Positions 15,801 through 23,859 of a stretch of DNA of 36,646 nucleotides are shown piece after piece (positions within the stretch are counted from its first letter, which is position 1; the number at the start of each line of letters is the position of its first letter). Source of the stretch: Neobacillus paridis (GTDB taxonomy: Bacteria > Bacillota > Bacilli > Bacillales > Cytobacillaceae); the NCBI RefSeq assembly GCF_016765675.1, contig NZ_JAESWB010000131.1, positions 1-36,646 of the forward strand, written 5' to 3'. The position numbers and the translations under genes were made by a program. The notes beneath the pieces are model-generated. The model was not told the DNA's origin. It was given only the letters and a program-made list of their open reading frames with translations, and did not search any database.

Positions 15801-16529
15801 TTATTCTTGAAGAACGATTTCATCCCCAACGTGAATTTTCCCGGTTTTTATCACAGACGCATAAACACCAAAATGATTATCTCTTTGTTTTGCCACTGTT
15901 TTAAGCAAGGATCGATCTCTCTCGCCACTTTCTGGATGAACAGTGATAATTATACACCGCTCACAATGCCTTATTAGCTCGATTTCCACTTCTTTTCCGA
16001 TTCTCATTCGTTTGCCGAACCATGTGTCTTCGATAAACGGAATCTTTTCCTCTAAGTCAATCAGGATATTCGGCCGGAAACGCCGATAATCAATCGCTGA
16101 TTTTTCCCACATTTCTTCCAATCTTTTGACCGAAGCATCGGTTACCAGTTGAATGTGCTCTTCTTCAATTGCTCCTAAAGGTACATGTGTAGGGGGATAG
16201 GTAATCAGAGAGACTTTTCGGCCTGATTGATTTTCAATTTCTTGGGTTAATTCCTCGTCGCCCCACTCAACAATCTTCCCTTCAGGTGTAATGATTTCCA
16301 CCTTTGGATATTGATCCTCTAATTCTTCTCCGACGAATCTAGCTTTATAGCGAGCCATTTCGGGAAATTGGGTAATCGTCAAAAACTTTCCTTTTCTTGT
16401 TTCGTCTAAAAAAGCATGGCTGCGGTCACCGTACAGACCATATTCCATGATTTTTGTTTCTTGGACACTTTCACCGTAAAAAGATTTTACCGGATGGCGG
16501 ACAATTTCTTTAATATGACCGATTAGCAT
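15801..16529 (-). CDS. MOSC domain protein (YcbX-like)
   Basis: 242 residues. An N-terminal beta-barrel region starts at IGHIKEIVRHPVKSF, the usual N-terminus of MOSC proteins. The C-terminal MOSC domain has FRPNILID, the Cys-containing segment RHCERCIIITVHPESGERD and DNHFGVYASVIKTGKIHVGDEI. MOSC proteins bind sulfur carriers or molybdenum cofactor; bacterial relatives help reduce N-hydroxylated compounds. ATG at 16529 is chosen because GGGGG precedes it by 8 bases; a longer TTG frame from 16544 has no site. Transcribed alone, convergent with fxsA. Confidence 0.85.
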   Translation of the reverse strand: MLIGHIKEIVRHPVKSFYGESVQETKIMEYGLYGDRSHAFLDETRKGKFLTITQFPEMARYKARFVGEELEDQYPKVEIITPEGKIVEWGDEELTQEIENQSGRKVSLITYPPTHVPLGAIEEEHIQLVTDASVKRLEEMWEKSAIDYRRFRPNILIDLEEKIPFIEDTWFGKRMRIGKEVEIELIRHCERCIIITVHPESGERDRSLLKTVAKQRDNHFGVYASVIKTGKIHVGDEIVLQE

Positions 16530-16640
16530 AATAACAACCCCCAATTCAAAGTTCTTTTTCTAAAGTATACCAAAGCATTGGCCCAATAATTTTGCGATAT
16601 TATGAAAAATTGTCTTACAAGGATAAAAATAAAGGGGATT

Positions 16641-16668
16641 TTGGAAAATAAAGAGAATATATTATGAT
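16641..16668 (+). promoter_or_regulatory. Promoter of the DJ-1/PfpI gene
   Basis: TTGGAA (16641-16646), 16-bp spacer, TATGAT (16663-16668). The start site would be near 16675, 35 bp before the ATG. Confidence 0.6.
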
Positions 16669-16709
16669 GATAGACATTGTTTGCTAAAAATGGAGGGGAG
16701 GAATTACAT

Positions 16710-17261
16710 ATGTCTAAAAAAGTACTCATGATTGCTGGAGATGCAGTCGAGGCATTGGAGATTTACTATCCTTACTTTCGTTGTTTAGAAGAAGGGTATG
16801 AGGTAAAAATTGCTGCACCATCAAAAAAGAAGCTGCAAACGGTTGTTCATGACTTCATCGGCTGGGATACGTATACCGAAAGCAAAGGATATTTAATTGA
16901 ATCTCAGTTAGCCTTTGAGGAAGTCAATCCGGAGGAATTTGATGGCTTGATTATCCCTGGGGGGAGAGCGCCGGAATACATTCGTTTAAATGAAAACGTC
17001 CCAAGAATTGTCGCCCACTTCTTTGAAGCGAATAAACCGGTTGGCGCCATTTGCCATGCCAGCCTTGTGTTAACAACGGTCCGCCAGTATTTAGAGGGCC
17101 GCGAGCTGACAGCTTATATCGCCTGCAAACCGGATGTTGAAGCAGCAGGTGCCACCTATATTGAAAATACTCTCCATGTTGACGGCAATCTCGTATCTGG
17201 TCATGCTTGGCCCGATCTGCCAGGATTCATGAGAGAGTTTATTAAACAGCTAAATCGATAG
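16710..17261 (+). CDS. DJ-1/PfpI family protein
   Basis: 183 residues, single class-I glutamine-amidotransferase-like domain. The nucleophile elbow is AICHAS with C115 and H116, and the acidic residue that tunes the cysteine in this family is E14. DGLIIPGGRAPEYIR and the C-terminal SGHAWPDLPGFMREF are characteristic. Family members are glyoxalase III, protein deglycases or stress chaperones; which one cannot be told. ATG at 16710 follows GGAGGGGAGG. Its own promoter is visible. Confidence 0.88.
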   Translation: MSKKVLMIAGDAVEALEIYYPYFRCLEEGYEVKIAAPSKKKLQTVVHDFIGWDTYTESKGYLIESQLAFEEVNPEEFDGLIIPGGRAPEYIRLNENVPRIVAHFFEANKPVGAICHASLVLTTVRQYLEGRELTAYIACKPDVEAAGATYIENTLHVDGNLVSGHAWPDLPGFMREFIKQLNR

Positions 17262-17268
17262 ACTACCC

Positions 17269-17303
17269 GAAACATACTGTGATGATGCAGCACAGTATGT
17301 TTC
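17269..17303. terminator. Hairpin between DJ-1 and pentapeptide-repeat genes
   Basis: GAAACATACTGTG (17269-17281) and CACAGTATGTTTC (17291-17303) form a perfect 13-bp stem. T-runs are weak on both sides. It separates two convergent genes. Confidence 0.65.
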
Positions 17304-17361
17304 TTCAACTGTTAAAATTTCCAACTTTGTTATAGAACGGTTAATAATTTATCCAGATAGG

Positions 17362-17997
17362 TTAATCCTTAATAATCAATCCCATTAGCGTTGCAAACTG
17401 AATTGCCTGATAGGATGATACCTTGCAGCCTTTTAAGCTTTCAATAGAAACCGTAAGTGTATCAAAAGCAGACGAACTAATATCGATTCCTTTTAATGAC
17501 GTTTGATCAAAGTTTGCTCCATCAAGATTACATTTTTGGAATTCAACCTTTTTTAGTTTACAGTCATAAAAATCTGCACTTTTTAATGAAGCTTCTTCAA
17601 AGATCACTTTTTCTAGCTTGGAATTGCCGAATCCCGCCAGGTTTAATATTGAATTCTCGAATTTAACATTCCCTATGCTAGATTCCACAAAATTTACACC
17701 GATTAACTTACTGTTTTTAAATTCGACCCGATGAACAGAAGATTTGCTTAAATTAACATTTGATAAATCGCAATTCTCAAAACAAACATCTGTCATATCA
17801 ATATTACTAAAGTCTGTATTCGTGAATTTACAATTCTTAATCACGGAATTATATAGCCGGACTCTATCTAAGGCTTCATTTTCAAAAGCAGAGCCTTCGA
17901 TTTTACACATTTCCAGTATCGGGTCTTCTTCATAAAAAATATCGTTAAAATTTCTTAAAGATAACTCCGGAGAAATCCTTGGAAAATCAATTTTCAC
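17362..17997 (-). CDS. Pentapeptide-repeat protein, Qnr-like
   Basis: 211 residues made of A(D/N)LxX-type pentapeptide repeats from about residue 25 to 185, for example FTNTDFSNIDMTDVCFENCD and FYDCKLKKVEFQKCNLDGAN. These would fold as a right-handed quadrilateral beta helix that mimics DNA. The length and the C-terminal tail (LKGCKVSSYQAIQFATLMGLII) match the Qnr group, whose members bind DNA gyrase and topoisomerase IV and lower quinolone action. Activity is not proven by sequence. GTG at 17997 is preceded by AAGGG. A 14-bp palindrome lies upstream. Confidence 0.8.
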   Translation of the reverse strand: MKIDFPRISPELSLRNFNDIFYEEDPILEMCKIEGSAFENEALDRVRLYNSVIKNCKFTNTDFSNIDMTDVCFENCDLSNVNLSKSSVHRVEFKNSKLIGVNFVESSIGNVKFENSILNLAGFGNSKLEKVIFEEASLKSADFYDCKLKKVEFQKCNLDGANFDQTSLKGIDISSSAFDTLTVSIESLKGCKVSSYQAIQFATLMGLIIKD

Positions 17998-18019
17998 ATA
18001 TTGCCCTTCTTTCAGTAAT

Positions 18020-18033
18020 TAGTTAGCTAACTA
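18020..18033. promoter_or_regulatory. Palindromic operator-like site upstream of the pentapeptide-repeat gene
   Basis: TAGTTAGCTAACTA is a perfect 14-bp palindrome, 23 bp upstream of the GTG start. It resembles MarR-family operators (TTAGTT...AACTAA type). No MarR gene lies in the window, so a regulator in trans would be needed. Confidence 0.55.
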
Positions 18034-18270
18034 GCAAATAGTGTATCATTAATTATTCTTGCAAGGTATATTCAAATTATTATTTGAGTTTGATTGTGCC
18101 AAATTTGAAGAATTGTCCTAAACAATGAGTTAATCAAGAAAGATTACGTCCTTTTTGTTGAAATTATTAAGCAACGGGGAGTTTTAGAAGGAATTGCGGA
18201 GAACGAAGCAGAATAGAAAAATGAGCTTTCTTATATTCCAAATTTTATCTAGATGAGTAGGATTCCTTTT

Positions 18271-19191
18271 ATGAAACTTATTAACGGCGAATATATGATA
18301 GAACTAAACGGCATAAAGCATTGGGTGAAAATTGAAGGTATTGAAAATAATACAGTGCCTTTAATAATAATTCACGGTGGTCCAGGTGGAAACCATTACA
18401 CTTTTGAAAGAACAGCAGGTCCATTGCTTTCCAAAACAAGAACCATTGTCTATTATGAGCAGCGAGGTTGTGGTAGAACTCATAAGCCAACCTCAGATGA
18501 TGACTACACTATTGAGCTATTAATTGAGGACTTCAAAGAGCTAAAAAGGTGGCTAGGAGTGGAAAAAGTTGATCTATTGGGATATTCGTTCGGAGGAGAA
18601 CTTGCTCTTGAATTTTCTTATGCATTTCCTAAAGAAATAAATAAGATTATCCTTTCCGGCCCTAGTTTGATGAGATCAGAAATTCAAAAGATGGTTCAAA
18701 TAGCAGGATTTTTTTCAGTAGGTAATTTCGAGCTTCGCAAAAATATTTCAGAGTTCCTACAGAATTATTTTTCTCTAGAAGATATTTATGAAAAGGTTTG
18801 GAACTTTGTTGATACTGAAACTGTTGATTCCTTCCTATTTGAGAACAAAAGGATTGCACATAAGAACAGGCAACTTTGGAAGGAAAGCAAGTTAATCAAT
18901 ACAGGGTTAATGATGCGCTGTATTCAGAATAGTTGTAATGGGTCTCCTTTAGAATCTCGCATAAAATATATAAAGCAAAAGGCTTTAATAATTGCGGGTG
19001 TTTATGATCGGAACACAGGGTTGCCGATATCTACATTAATACATAAAGAACTACCCAACAGTCAATTAATCTTATTTGAAAAAAGTGCTCATTTCCCGGA
19101 TTTAGAAGAAACAGATAAATTTGTGAATGTTATTCTGGAGTTTTTGGATAATAGAAGATTCAATGAGGGGTCTCCCTTTTTATTAAACTAA
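18271..19191 (+). CDS. Alpha/beta hydrolase, proline iminopeptidase-like
   Basis: 306 residues from ATG 18271, which has AGGA 8 bases upstream; an in-frame ATG at 18253 lacks a site. The oxyanion motif HGGPGG (35-40), YYEQRGCGRT (61-70) and nucleophile elbow GYSFGG with S106 are those of the proline iminopeptidase branch (S33). The acid is probably the Asp in GVYDRNTG and the base the His in SAHFPDLEE. It likely releases N-terminal residues from small peptides, or hydrolyses an amide or ester. Single gene, AT-rich, followed by a decayed stretch. Confidence 0.82.
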   Translation: MKLINGEYMIELNGIKHWVKIEGIENNTVPLIIIHGGPGGNHYTFERTAGPLLSKTRTIVYYEQRGCGRTHKPTSDDDYTIELLIEDFKELKRWLGVEKVDLLGYSFGGELALEFSYAFPKEINKIILSGPSLMRSEIQKMVQIAGFFSVGNFELRKNISEFLQNYFSLEDIYEKVWNFVDTETVDSFLFENKRIAHKNRQLWKESKLINTGLMMRCIQNSCNGSPLESRIKYIKQKALIIAGVYDRNTGLPISTLIHKELPNSQLILFEKSAHFPDLEETDKFVNVILEFLDNRRFNEGSPFLLN

Positions 19192-19593
19192 ATTTCAAAA
19201 GTTAAGCAAGGATTTGCAATTAAACAAATATTTATAGGGGAGTTGGAATGATGTTTGAACTTGTTAAAAAAATATACTCACCAGGCAAGGCATATTAGGT
19301 ATTAATAAATTAACGTTTAAGAGACGAGCTCTAGATATTAACGCTTATTTTTGGAATAGTGAATGAGAAATTTGGCTAAGCCTTCTTATTTACTGATAAT
19401 CTTGATCATGCAATGAAATTGCTAAGGAAAAACTGAAGGCCTGTTCAGGCGAGATAATTGCATAGAATGGCAAATTGTAAATAAATCATATAAGCTATCA
19501 AGGGCGTTTATCCAAATAATTGCTTCTTTATGTTGGAGATACCAAGCTACTGAGCAGGATTATCGAATTACCACGTTCATGTTGGAGGATTGT
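19192..19593 (+). other. Decayed intergenic stretch without an intact gene
   Basis: A short start MMFELVKKIYSPGKAY with a GGGGAG site at about 19240 stops at once. Downstream pieces such as EIAKEKLKACSGEIIA and YKLSRAFIQIIASLCWRYQA lie in different frames separated by stops. It looks like former coding DNA, but I cannot assign a family. Confidence 0.35.
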
Positions 19594-20063
19594 ATGGGAT
19601 ACATGATGGATTTAAGAAAAATAGTTGGTAGTCGCCCCCTAATTATGGCTGGTGCATGTGTAATCATTGTAAATAGTAGTAACTATTATTACAGCTTCGG
19701 AGGGATAATAATTGTTGGGGGTTACCTGGGGGTTCTTTGGAGATAGGGGAAACATTAGAAAATGCAGCTAAAAGAGAATTATTCGAAGAGACAGGTTTGA
19801 CTGCAAATAATTTAACTTTGCTCAATGTCTTCTCTGGACAAGATTTTTACTATAGATATCCTAATGGGGATGAAGTATATAATGTAGTAACGGCTTACAT
19901 ATGTAAGGATTATGGTGGGGTATTAAAAGGTGATGAAATTGAAGTGAGAGAATTAAAGTTCTTCAATTTGACCGAAATTCCCTCCAATATTAGTCCGCCT
20001 GATTTACCAATAATAAATGAATATACAGAAGTACTAACCAGGGGTGAACAGAGTATAATTTAG
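19594..20063 (+). pseudogene. Nudix hydrolase gene with a frameshift
   Basis: ATG at 19594 with GGAGG 5 bases upstream begins MGYMMDLRKIVGSRPLIMAG and continues ACVIIVNSS, the normal first strand of a Nudix domain. The frame then breaks near 19675-19690. In the neighbouring frame LLQLRRDNNCWGLPGG resumes and leads to the complete Nudix box SLEIGETLENAAKRELFEETGL (GX5EX7REUXEEXGU, split as GGSLEIGE, TLENAAK, REL, FEETGL). The rest runs to 20063. A single one-base indel separates the parts, so this is a recent pseudogene or a sequencing error. If intact it would hydrolyse a nucleoside diphosphate derivative. The downstream frame alone could be called from TTG at 19737 but lacks the N-terminal strands. 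Confidence 0.8.
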
Positions 20064-20080
20064 GAAAGAAAATAAAGCGT

Positions 20081-20242
20081 ATGACAAATTTGGAAACGAC
20101 ATTTCCAGAACTGTATTCAAAGCTTGCGGTTTCACTTTTGTATTTTATTCAGCTGTTATTGTGTATAGTTTGGTTGATTTACATAAGATTTTACGCAGAC
20201 CCTATTATTTTGAAAAATATATTTTCTCATTATTATCGTTAA
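20081..20242 (+). CDS. Hypothetical 53-residue single-helix peptide
   Basis: ATG at 20081 opens a 53-codon frame with one hydrophobic segment (about 14-36, VSLLYFIQLLLCIVWLIY core). A weak AGGAAAG lies about 11 bases upstream. It could be a small membrane peptide or a remnant. No family recognised. Confidence 0.25.
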   Translation: MTNLETTFPELYSKLAVSLLYFIQLLLCIVWLIYIRFYADPIILKNIFSHYYR

Positions 20243-20385
20243 TTATCTTGTTGCACTTTACCTTCGTTTTTTTCACTAAATTTCTTACTTGTAAAAACTA
20301 TAAAAGCGTAACCTGTTTATTAGGAGGAATTTCAGAAATTTCGTCAAGTAATATAGCTTCCAAACCATCATGTTCTAAAAGGAAG
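20228..20385 (-). pseudogene. Fragment of a second sigma-54-dependent activator (AAA+ domain)
   Basis: On the minus strand, about 20370 leftwards reads EHDGLEAILLDEISEIPPNK then QVTLL, a stop, and FLQVRNLVKK. This parallels the Walker B region GLGTIFLDEISEIPPNLQ and VKLLSVLQNRKLTRI of the activator encoded at 20523-21805. Nucleotide identity is high around GGAATTTC(A/C)GAAATTTCGTCAAG. It is a decayed paralogous fragment, not a gene. Confidence 0.7.
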
Positions 20386-20409
20386 TCATGTATGAGGTTT
20401 GATGCAATT

Positions 20410-20456
20410 AAAAGAGTACCAGTCACATCCAGAGGGATGCTGTGTGGTACTCTTTT
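20410..20456. terminator. Strong hairpin downstream of the sigma-54 activator pseudogene
   Basis: AAAAGAGTACCA (20410-20421) pairs with TGGTACTCTTTT (20445-20456), with a further inner TCACATCC/GGATGCTGTG pairing. On the minus strand the stem ends in TTTTAATT, fitting termination of the activator transcript. Confidence 0.75.
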
Positions 20457-20522
20457 GCTAGATTAACGATAATACTGTTATAACAAAGCTTTTAACAACT
20501 TTAATTCTATAAGGACTAACTT

Positions 20523-21805
20523 TTATTTGGATTTTTGGAGATTTTGCCTCATCAGAGAGGCCACTTGGATGTTATCCTGATTCGAACGGTTTTCCAAGTT
20601 CTTAATAATTAACTCTTGTCGTTCCACTGGGTGGTTTTGGCTTAATTTAGCCTTTGCTTCCATTTTGGTGATTTTTATTCTGAACGCGACAATTCCTTTC
20701 CTCATTCCTTCGAAAAAACTCGGGTCTACATCATTTAATGACAAAGCCAATGGATCATTTCTGGGGAAAATTGTTTACTTATATTATACTTTTGATTGAA
20801 TTTTGCAATGAACTCGCTGATTAGTGAGGGAATTTCATCTTTCCTTTCACGAAGTGGCGGGAGTGACAATCGAATGACATCAATCCGGTAATAAAGATCC
20901 TCTCTAAATTTTTTCTCTGCGACCAGTTTTCTTAAATTTTGATTGGTCGCACAAATAACCCTGCATTTGATTTCTATTTCTTTACTTCCCCCAATTCTTG
21001 TTAATTTTCTATTTTGCAATACCGATAGAAGCTTAACTTGCAGATTTGGAGGAATTTCCGAAATTTCGTCAAGAAAAATAGTTCCCAAACCAGCCGCTTC
21101 AAAGTAACCTTTCTTGCCTCCTTTTTTTGCACCGGTAAAGGCCCCCTCTTCGTATCCGAAAAGCTCGGATTCAAATAAAGATTCAGGGATTGCCCCGCAA
21201 TTGACTTCAATGAAAGGTTCTTCATGTCGAAACGATTGTTTGTGTAATAGGTGGGCAACTCGGCTTTTGCCAACGCCTGATTCTCCCTCAATTAGCACGG
21301 TCACATCAAGATTGGCAACTTTTTCAACAATACCCATGATTTCAGTCATTTTGGGATTTTTATAGAGAAATGATTCCAATTTCTTGAGGTTTTCAATTTC
21401 CTTTTTATACATCGCAAGTGTTTCGGCAACCTGTTCATTTCGTTCCTTTAGCTTTTCAAATTCTGTGATATCTCTTGAAAAACTTAACGTTCGTTCCAAC
21501 CTGCCCTCCAGAAAAATGGGATAGGCTGATACCAAAATTCTTTTTCCGGCTTTTGTTTGTTGAACAATGGTAACGGGCTGCTGCGATTTTAGAACAAGAG
21601 CTGTAACAGATGGGTTCAAAAAGCCTTCTATTTCAAGCTCAAATACATTTCCCCCGATTAACTGCTCCGGTTCCACTCCGTATAATTCATAACATGAAGG
21701 GCTAACTGCTAACACATTCCCTTTACCATCAGTAATAAATATTTCATCGAAGGAGTATGAAATGATTTCTTTCAATAATATATTTTCCATTGTTTCTGCT
21801 ACCAT
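20523..21805 (-). pseudogene. PAS-type sigma-54-dependent transcriptional activator, truncated and decayed
   Basis: The first frame (21805-20735, 356 residues) has a PAS domain (about 10-115), a short coiled linker and most of an AAA+ domain: Walker A GESGVGKS (174-181), the sigma-54 contact loop GAFTGA (221-226), Walker B GTIFLDEIS and the arginine-finger region FREDLYYRID. It stops at [11 protein letters not shown]. The expected WPGNVREL sensor-II segment is absent, and a second frame (20750-20523, [15 protein letters not shown] then [12 protein letters not shown]) resembles the linker and start of the Fis-type DNA-binding domain, which is then garbled. An internal deletion and frameshifts are therefore likely. 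ATG at 21805 follows GTGGAG. It would have activated the divergent dehydrogenase genes; as it stands it cannot bind DNA normally. Confidence 0.75.
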
Positions 21806-21824
21806 TTATTTCACTCCACTTCTA

Positions 21825-21860
21825 TAGTCATTATTGGGTTGTTTTAGTCAAAAATGACTA
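21825..21860. promoter_or_regulatory. Repeated TAGTCA half-sites in the divergent intergenic region
   Basis: TAGTCA at 21825-21830 and 21845-21850 (20 bp apart) plus TGACTA at 21855-21860, so the last two form TAGTCA-AAAA-TGACTA. Located between the decayed activator and the flavoprotein genes, they may be its upstream activating sequence. I found no convincing -24/-12 promoter downstream. Confidence 0.45.
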
Positions 21861-22084
21861 CAGCAGAAATTCTACAATTCTGGCACAAATTCCTTTGAGA
21901 TTTATCGCCTCTTTAAGAGTCTTTTTTCGACAGAGCCTTGGGTTTACTGCCAAATTTAGATGCTGAAAGCAAAGATCAATTTTTTGATATTTCAAAAAAC
22001 CGGCATTGACGATGAAATCTCCCAAAATATATACTAACTACTAAACTGGAACAATATCATGTTAAGAAACGGAGGATGGTGAGT

Positions 22085-23740
22085 ATGAAGTTTGATACGA
22101 TTGTGGTTGGGGCGGGCTTGGCCGGGTTAACGGCGACTGCAGAGATTGCTGATGCCGGCAAAAAAGTGCTACTGTTAGATCAGGAGCCTAAGGTCTCAAT
22201 TGGGGGGCAGGCATATTGGTCGTTTGGCGGTTTGTTCTTAGTTGATTCACCCGAGCAGCGTCGCTTGGGAATTAAAGACTCAAAGGAATTGGCCTGGCAG
22301 GATTGGCTGGGAACGGCTGGTTTTGATCGGGAAACCGATGAGGATTACTGGGCGATCCAATGGGCAAAAGCTTATGTCGATTTTGCCGCCGGTGAAAAAC
22401 GCGCTTGGCTGCATCGGATGGGAGTCCGCTTTTTCCCGGTAGTAGGCTGGGCGGAAAGAGGCGGGTACATCGCCGAAGGACATGGCAACTCGGTTCCCCG
22501 TTTTCATATTGTTTGGGGGACAGGCCCCGGTCTGGTGGCCCCATTTGAACGTAGAGTTCGCGAACATATGAAAACTGGTTTAGTAGATTACCGCCCGCGG
22601 CATCGTGTCGATCAACTAATTAAAGAAAACGGAGCCATTGTTGGCGTCAGTGGAGCAATCCTTGAGCCAAGCACCGTGCTTCGGGGTGAAGAGAGTTCCC
22701 GAAAGGTAGTTGGTGAATTTGAATTTCGCGGACAGGCGGTTCTAGTAGCGAGCGGCGGCATTGGCGGCAACCACGATTTGGTGCGGAAAAATTGGCCAAG
22801 CCGCTTAGGAGAGCCTCCAAAAAATATGGTCTCAGGTGTCCCGGCCCATGTTGATGGGAGAATGCTCGGGATCACCGAAGAAGCCGGGGGCCGGATTGTG
22901 AATCGGGACCGGATGTGGCACTATACCGAAGGTTTAAAAAATTGGAATCCGATCTGGAAAAATCATGGCATCCGGATTCTACCTGGGCCTTCGTCCATTT
23001 GGCTCGATGCCCTAGGTCGGCGGTTCCCGGCACCGAATTTCCCAGGTTTTGATACATTAGGTACCCTTGAAGCGATTCAGAAGACTGGCTATGACTATTC
23101 GTGGTTTATTTTAACGCAGAAGATTATTGAAAAAGAATTTGCTTTGTCCGGTTCCGAGCAGAATCCTGATTTAACCGGAAAGAGTATCCGCAAAGTATTG
23201 GCCCGAGTGCTTCCCGGTGCCCCCGGACCGGTCAAAGCGTTTATGGACAATGGGGAAGATTTTATTGTCGCTGATAACCTGGCCGACCTTGTGGCCGGGA
23301 TGAATCAACTGACAGGGGAAAACCTATTGAAGCTCGAAGAAATCGAACGGCAAATAGTGGCGCGAGACCGGGAAATCGACAACAAGTTTACCAAGGATTT
23401 ACAAATCACTGCTCTTCGCGGCGCACGTCATTATATTGGCGATAAATTAATCCGTGTCGCCCCGCCGCATAAAATACTAGATCCGAAAAACGGACCGCTC
23501 ATCGCTGTTCGCTTAAATATTTTGAGCCGCAAAACCTTGGGCGGATTGCAAACTGATTTATCGGGGCGGGTTTTGGACCATCATGGTGAACCCATCCCCG
23601 GTCTGTATGCCGCTGGGGAGGCTGCTGGTTTTGGCGGCGGTGGCGTTCACGGCTATCGCTCACTGGAAGGGACCTTTGTCGGCGGCTGTTTATTTACCGG
23701 AAGAACAGCCGGCAGGGCCATTGCCGCAGAACTGCGGTAA
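22085..23740 (+). CDS. FAD-binding dehydrogenase, 3-ketosteroid delta-1-dehydrogenase-like (FAD_binding_2)
   Basis: 551 residues. The N-terminal dinucleotide fold is VVGAGLAGLTATAEIADAGK (7-26) followed by LLLDQE. SIGGQAYWSFGGLF and the C-terminal FAD-contacting GLYAAGEAAGFGGGGVHGYR and SLEGTFVGGCLFTGR identify the large FAD-binding dehydrogenase family related to KsdD and fumarate reductase flavoproteins. It probably inserts or removes a C=C bond in a hydrophobic or cyclic substrate; the substrate is unknown. ATG at 22085 is chosen because the GGAGG at 22070-22074 is too close to an earlier in-frame ATG at 22076. The next gene is another flavoprotein in the same direction. Confidence 0.83.
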   Translation: MKFDTIVVGAGLAGLTATAEIADAGKKVLLLDQEPKVSIGGQAYWSFGGLFLVDSPEQRRLGIKDSKELAWQDWLGTAGFDRETDEDYWAIQWAKAYVDFAAGEKRAWLHRMGVRFFPVVGWAERGGYIAEGHGNSVPRFHIVWGTGPGLVAPFERRVREHMKTGLVDYRPRHRVDQLIKENGAIVGVSGAILEPSTVLRGEESSRKVVGEFEFRGQAVLVASGGIGGNHDLVRKNWPSRLGEPPKNMVSGVPAHVDGRMLGITEEAGGRIVNRDRMWHYTEGLKNWNPIWKNHGIRILPGPSSIWLDALGRRFPAPNFPGFDTLGTLEAIQKTGYDYSWFILTQKIIEKEFALSGSEQNPDLTGKSIRKVLARVLPGAPGPVKAFMDNGEDFIVADNLADLVAGMNQLTGENLLKLEEIERQIVARDREIDNKFTKDLQITALRGARHYIGDKLIRVAPPHKILDPKNGPLIAVRLNILSRKTLGGLQTDLSGRVLDHHGEPIPGLYAAGEAAGFGGGGVHGYRSLEGTFVGGCLFTGRTAGRAIAAELR

Positions 23741-23859
23741 AATGAGGATAGGAAAAGAGACCAGTTGGGGTACAAAAGGTTGCAAGAAAAAGGCAATGTC
23801 TTCATCGAATCACACGTTTAATAAGGCGTGGTGTTGTTTCAAAATGGTAAAGAAAGAAG

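Noticed and set aside
19737..20063. Intact short Nudix protein from TTG 19737
   Set aside because: It would lack the N-terminal strands of the Nudix fold, and matching sequence continues upstream in the same frame to the frameshift.
20161..20466. 101-residue plus-strand frame
   Set aside because: Its second half is the antisense of the sigma-54 activator fragment and the terminator hairpin; it has no ribosome binding site.
21889..22020. Sigma-54 promoter upstream of the flavoprotein genes
   Set aside because: TGGCAC at 21891 and CGGCAT at 22001 resemble -24 boxes, but neither has GC at the required -12 distance.
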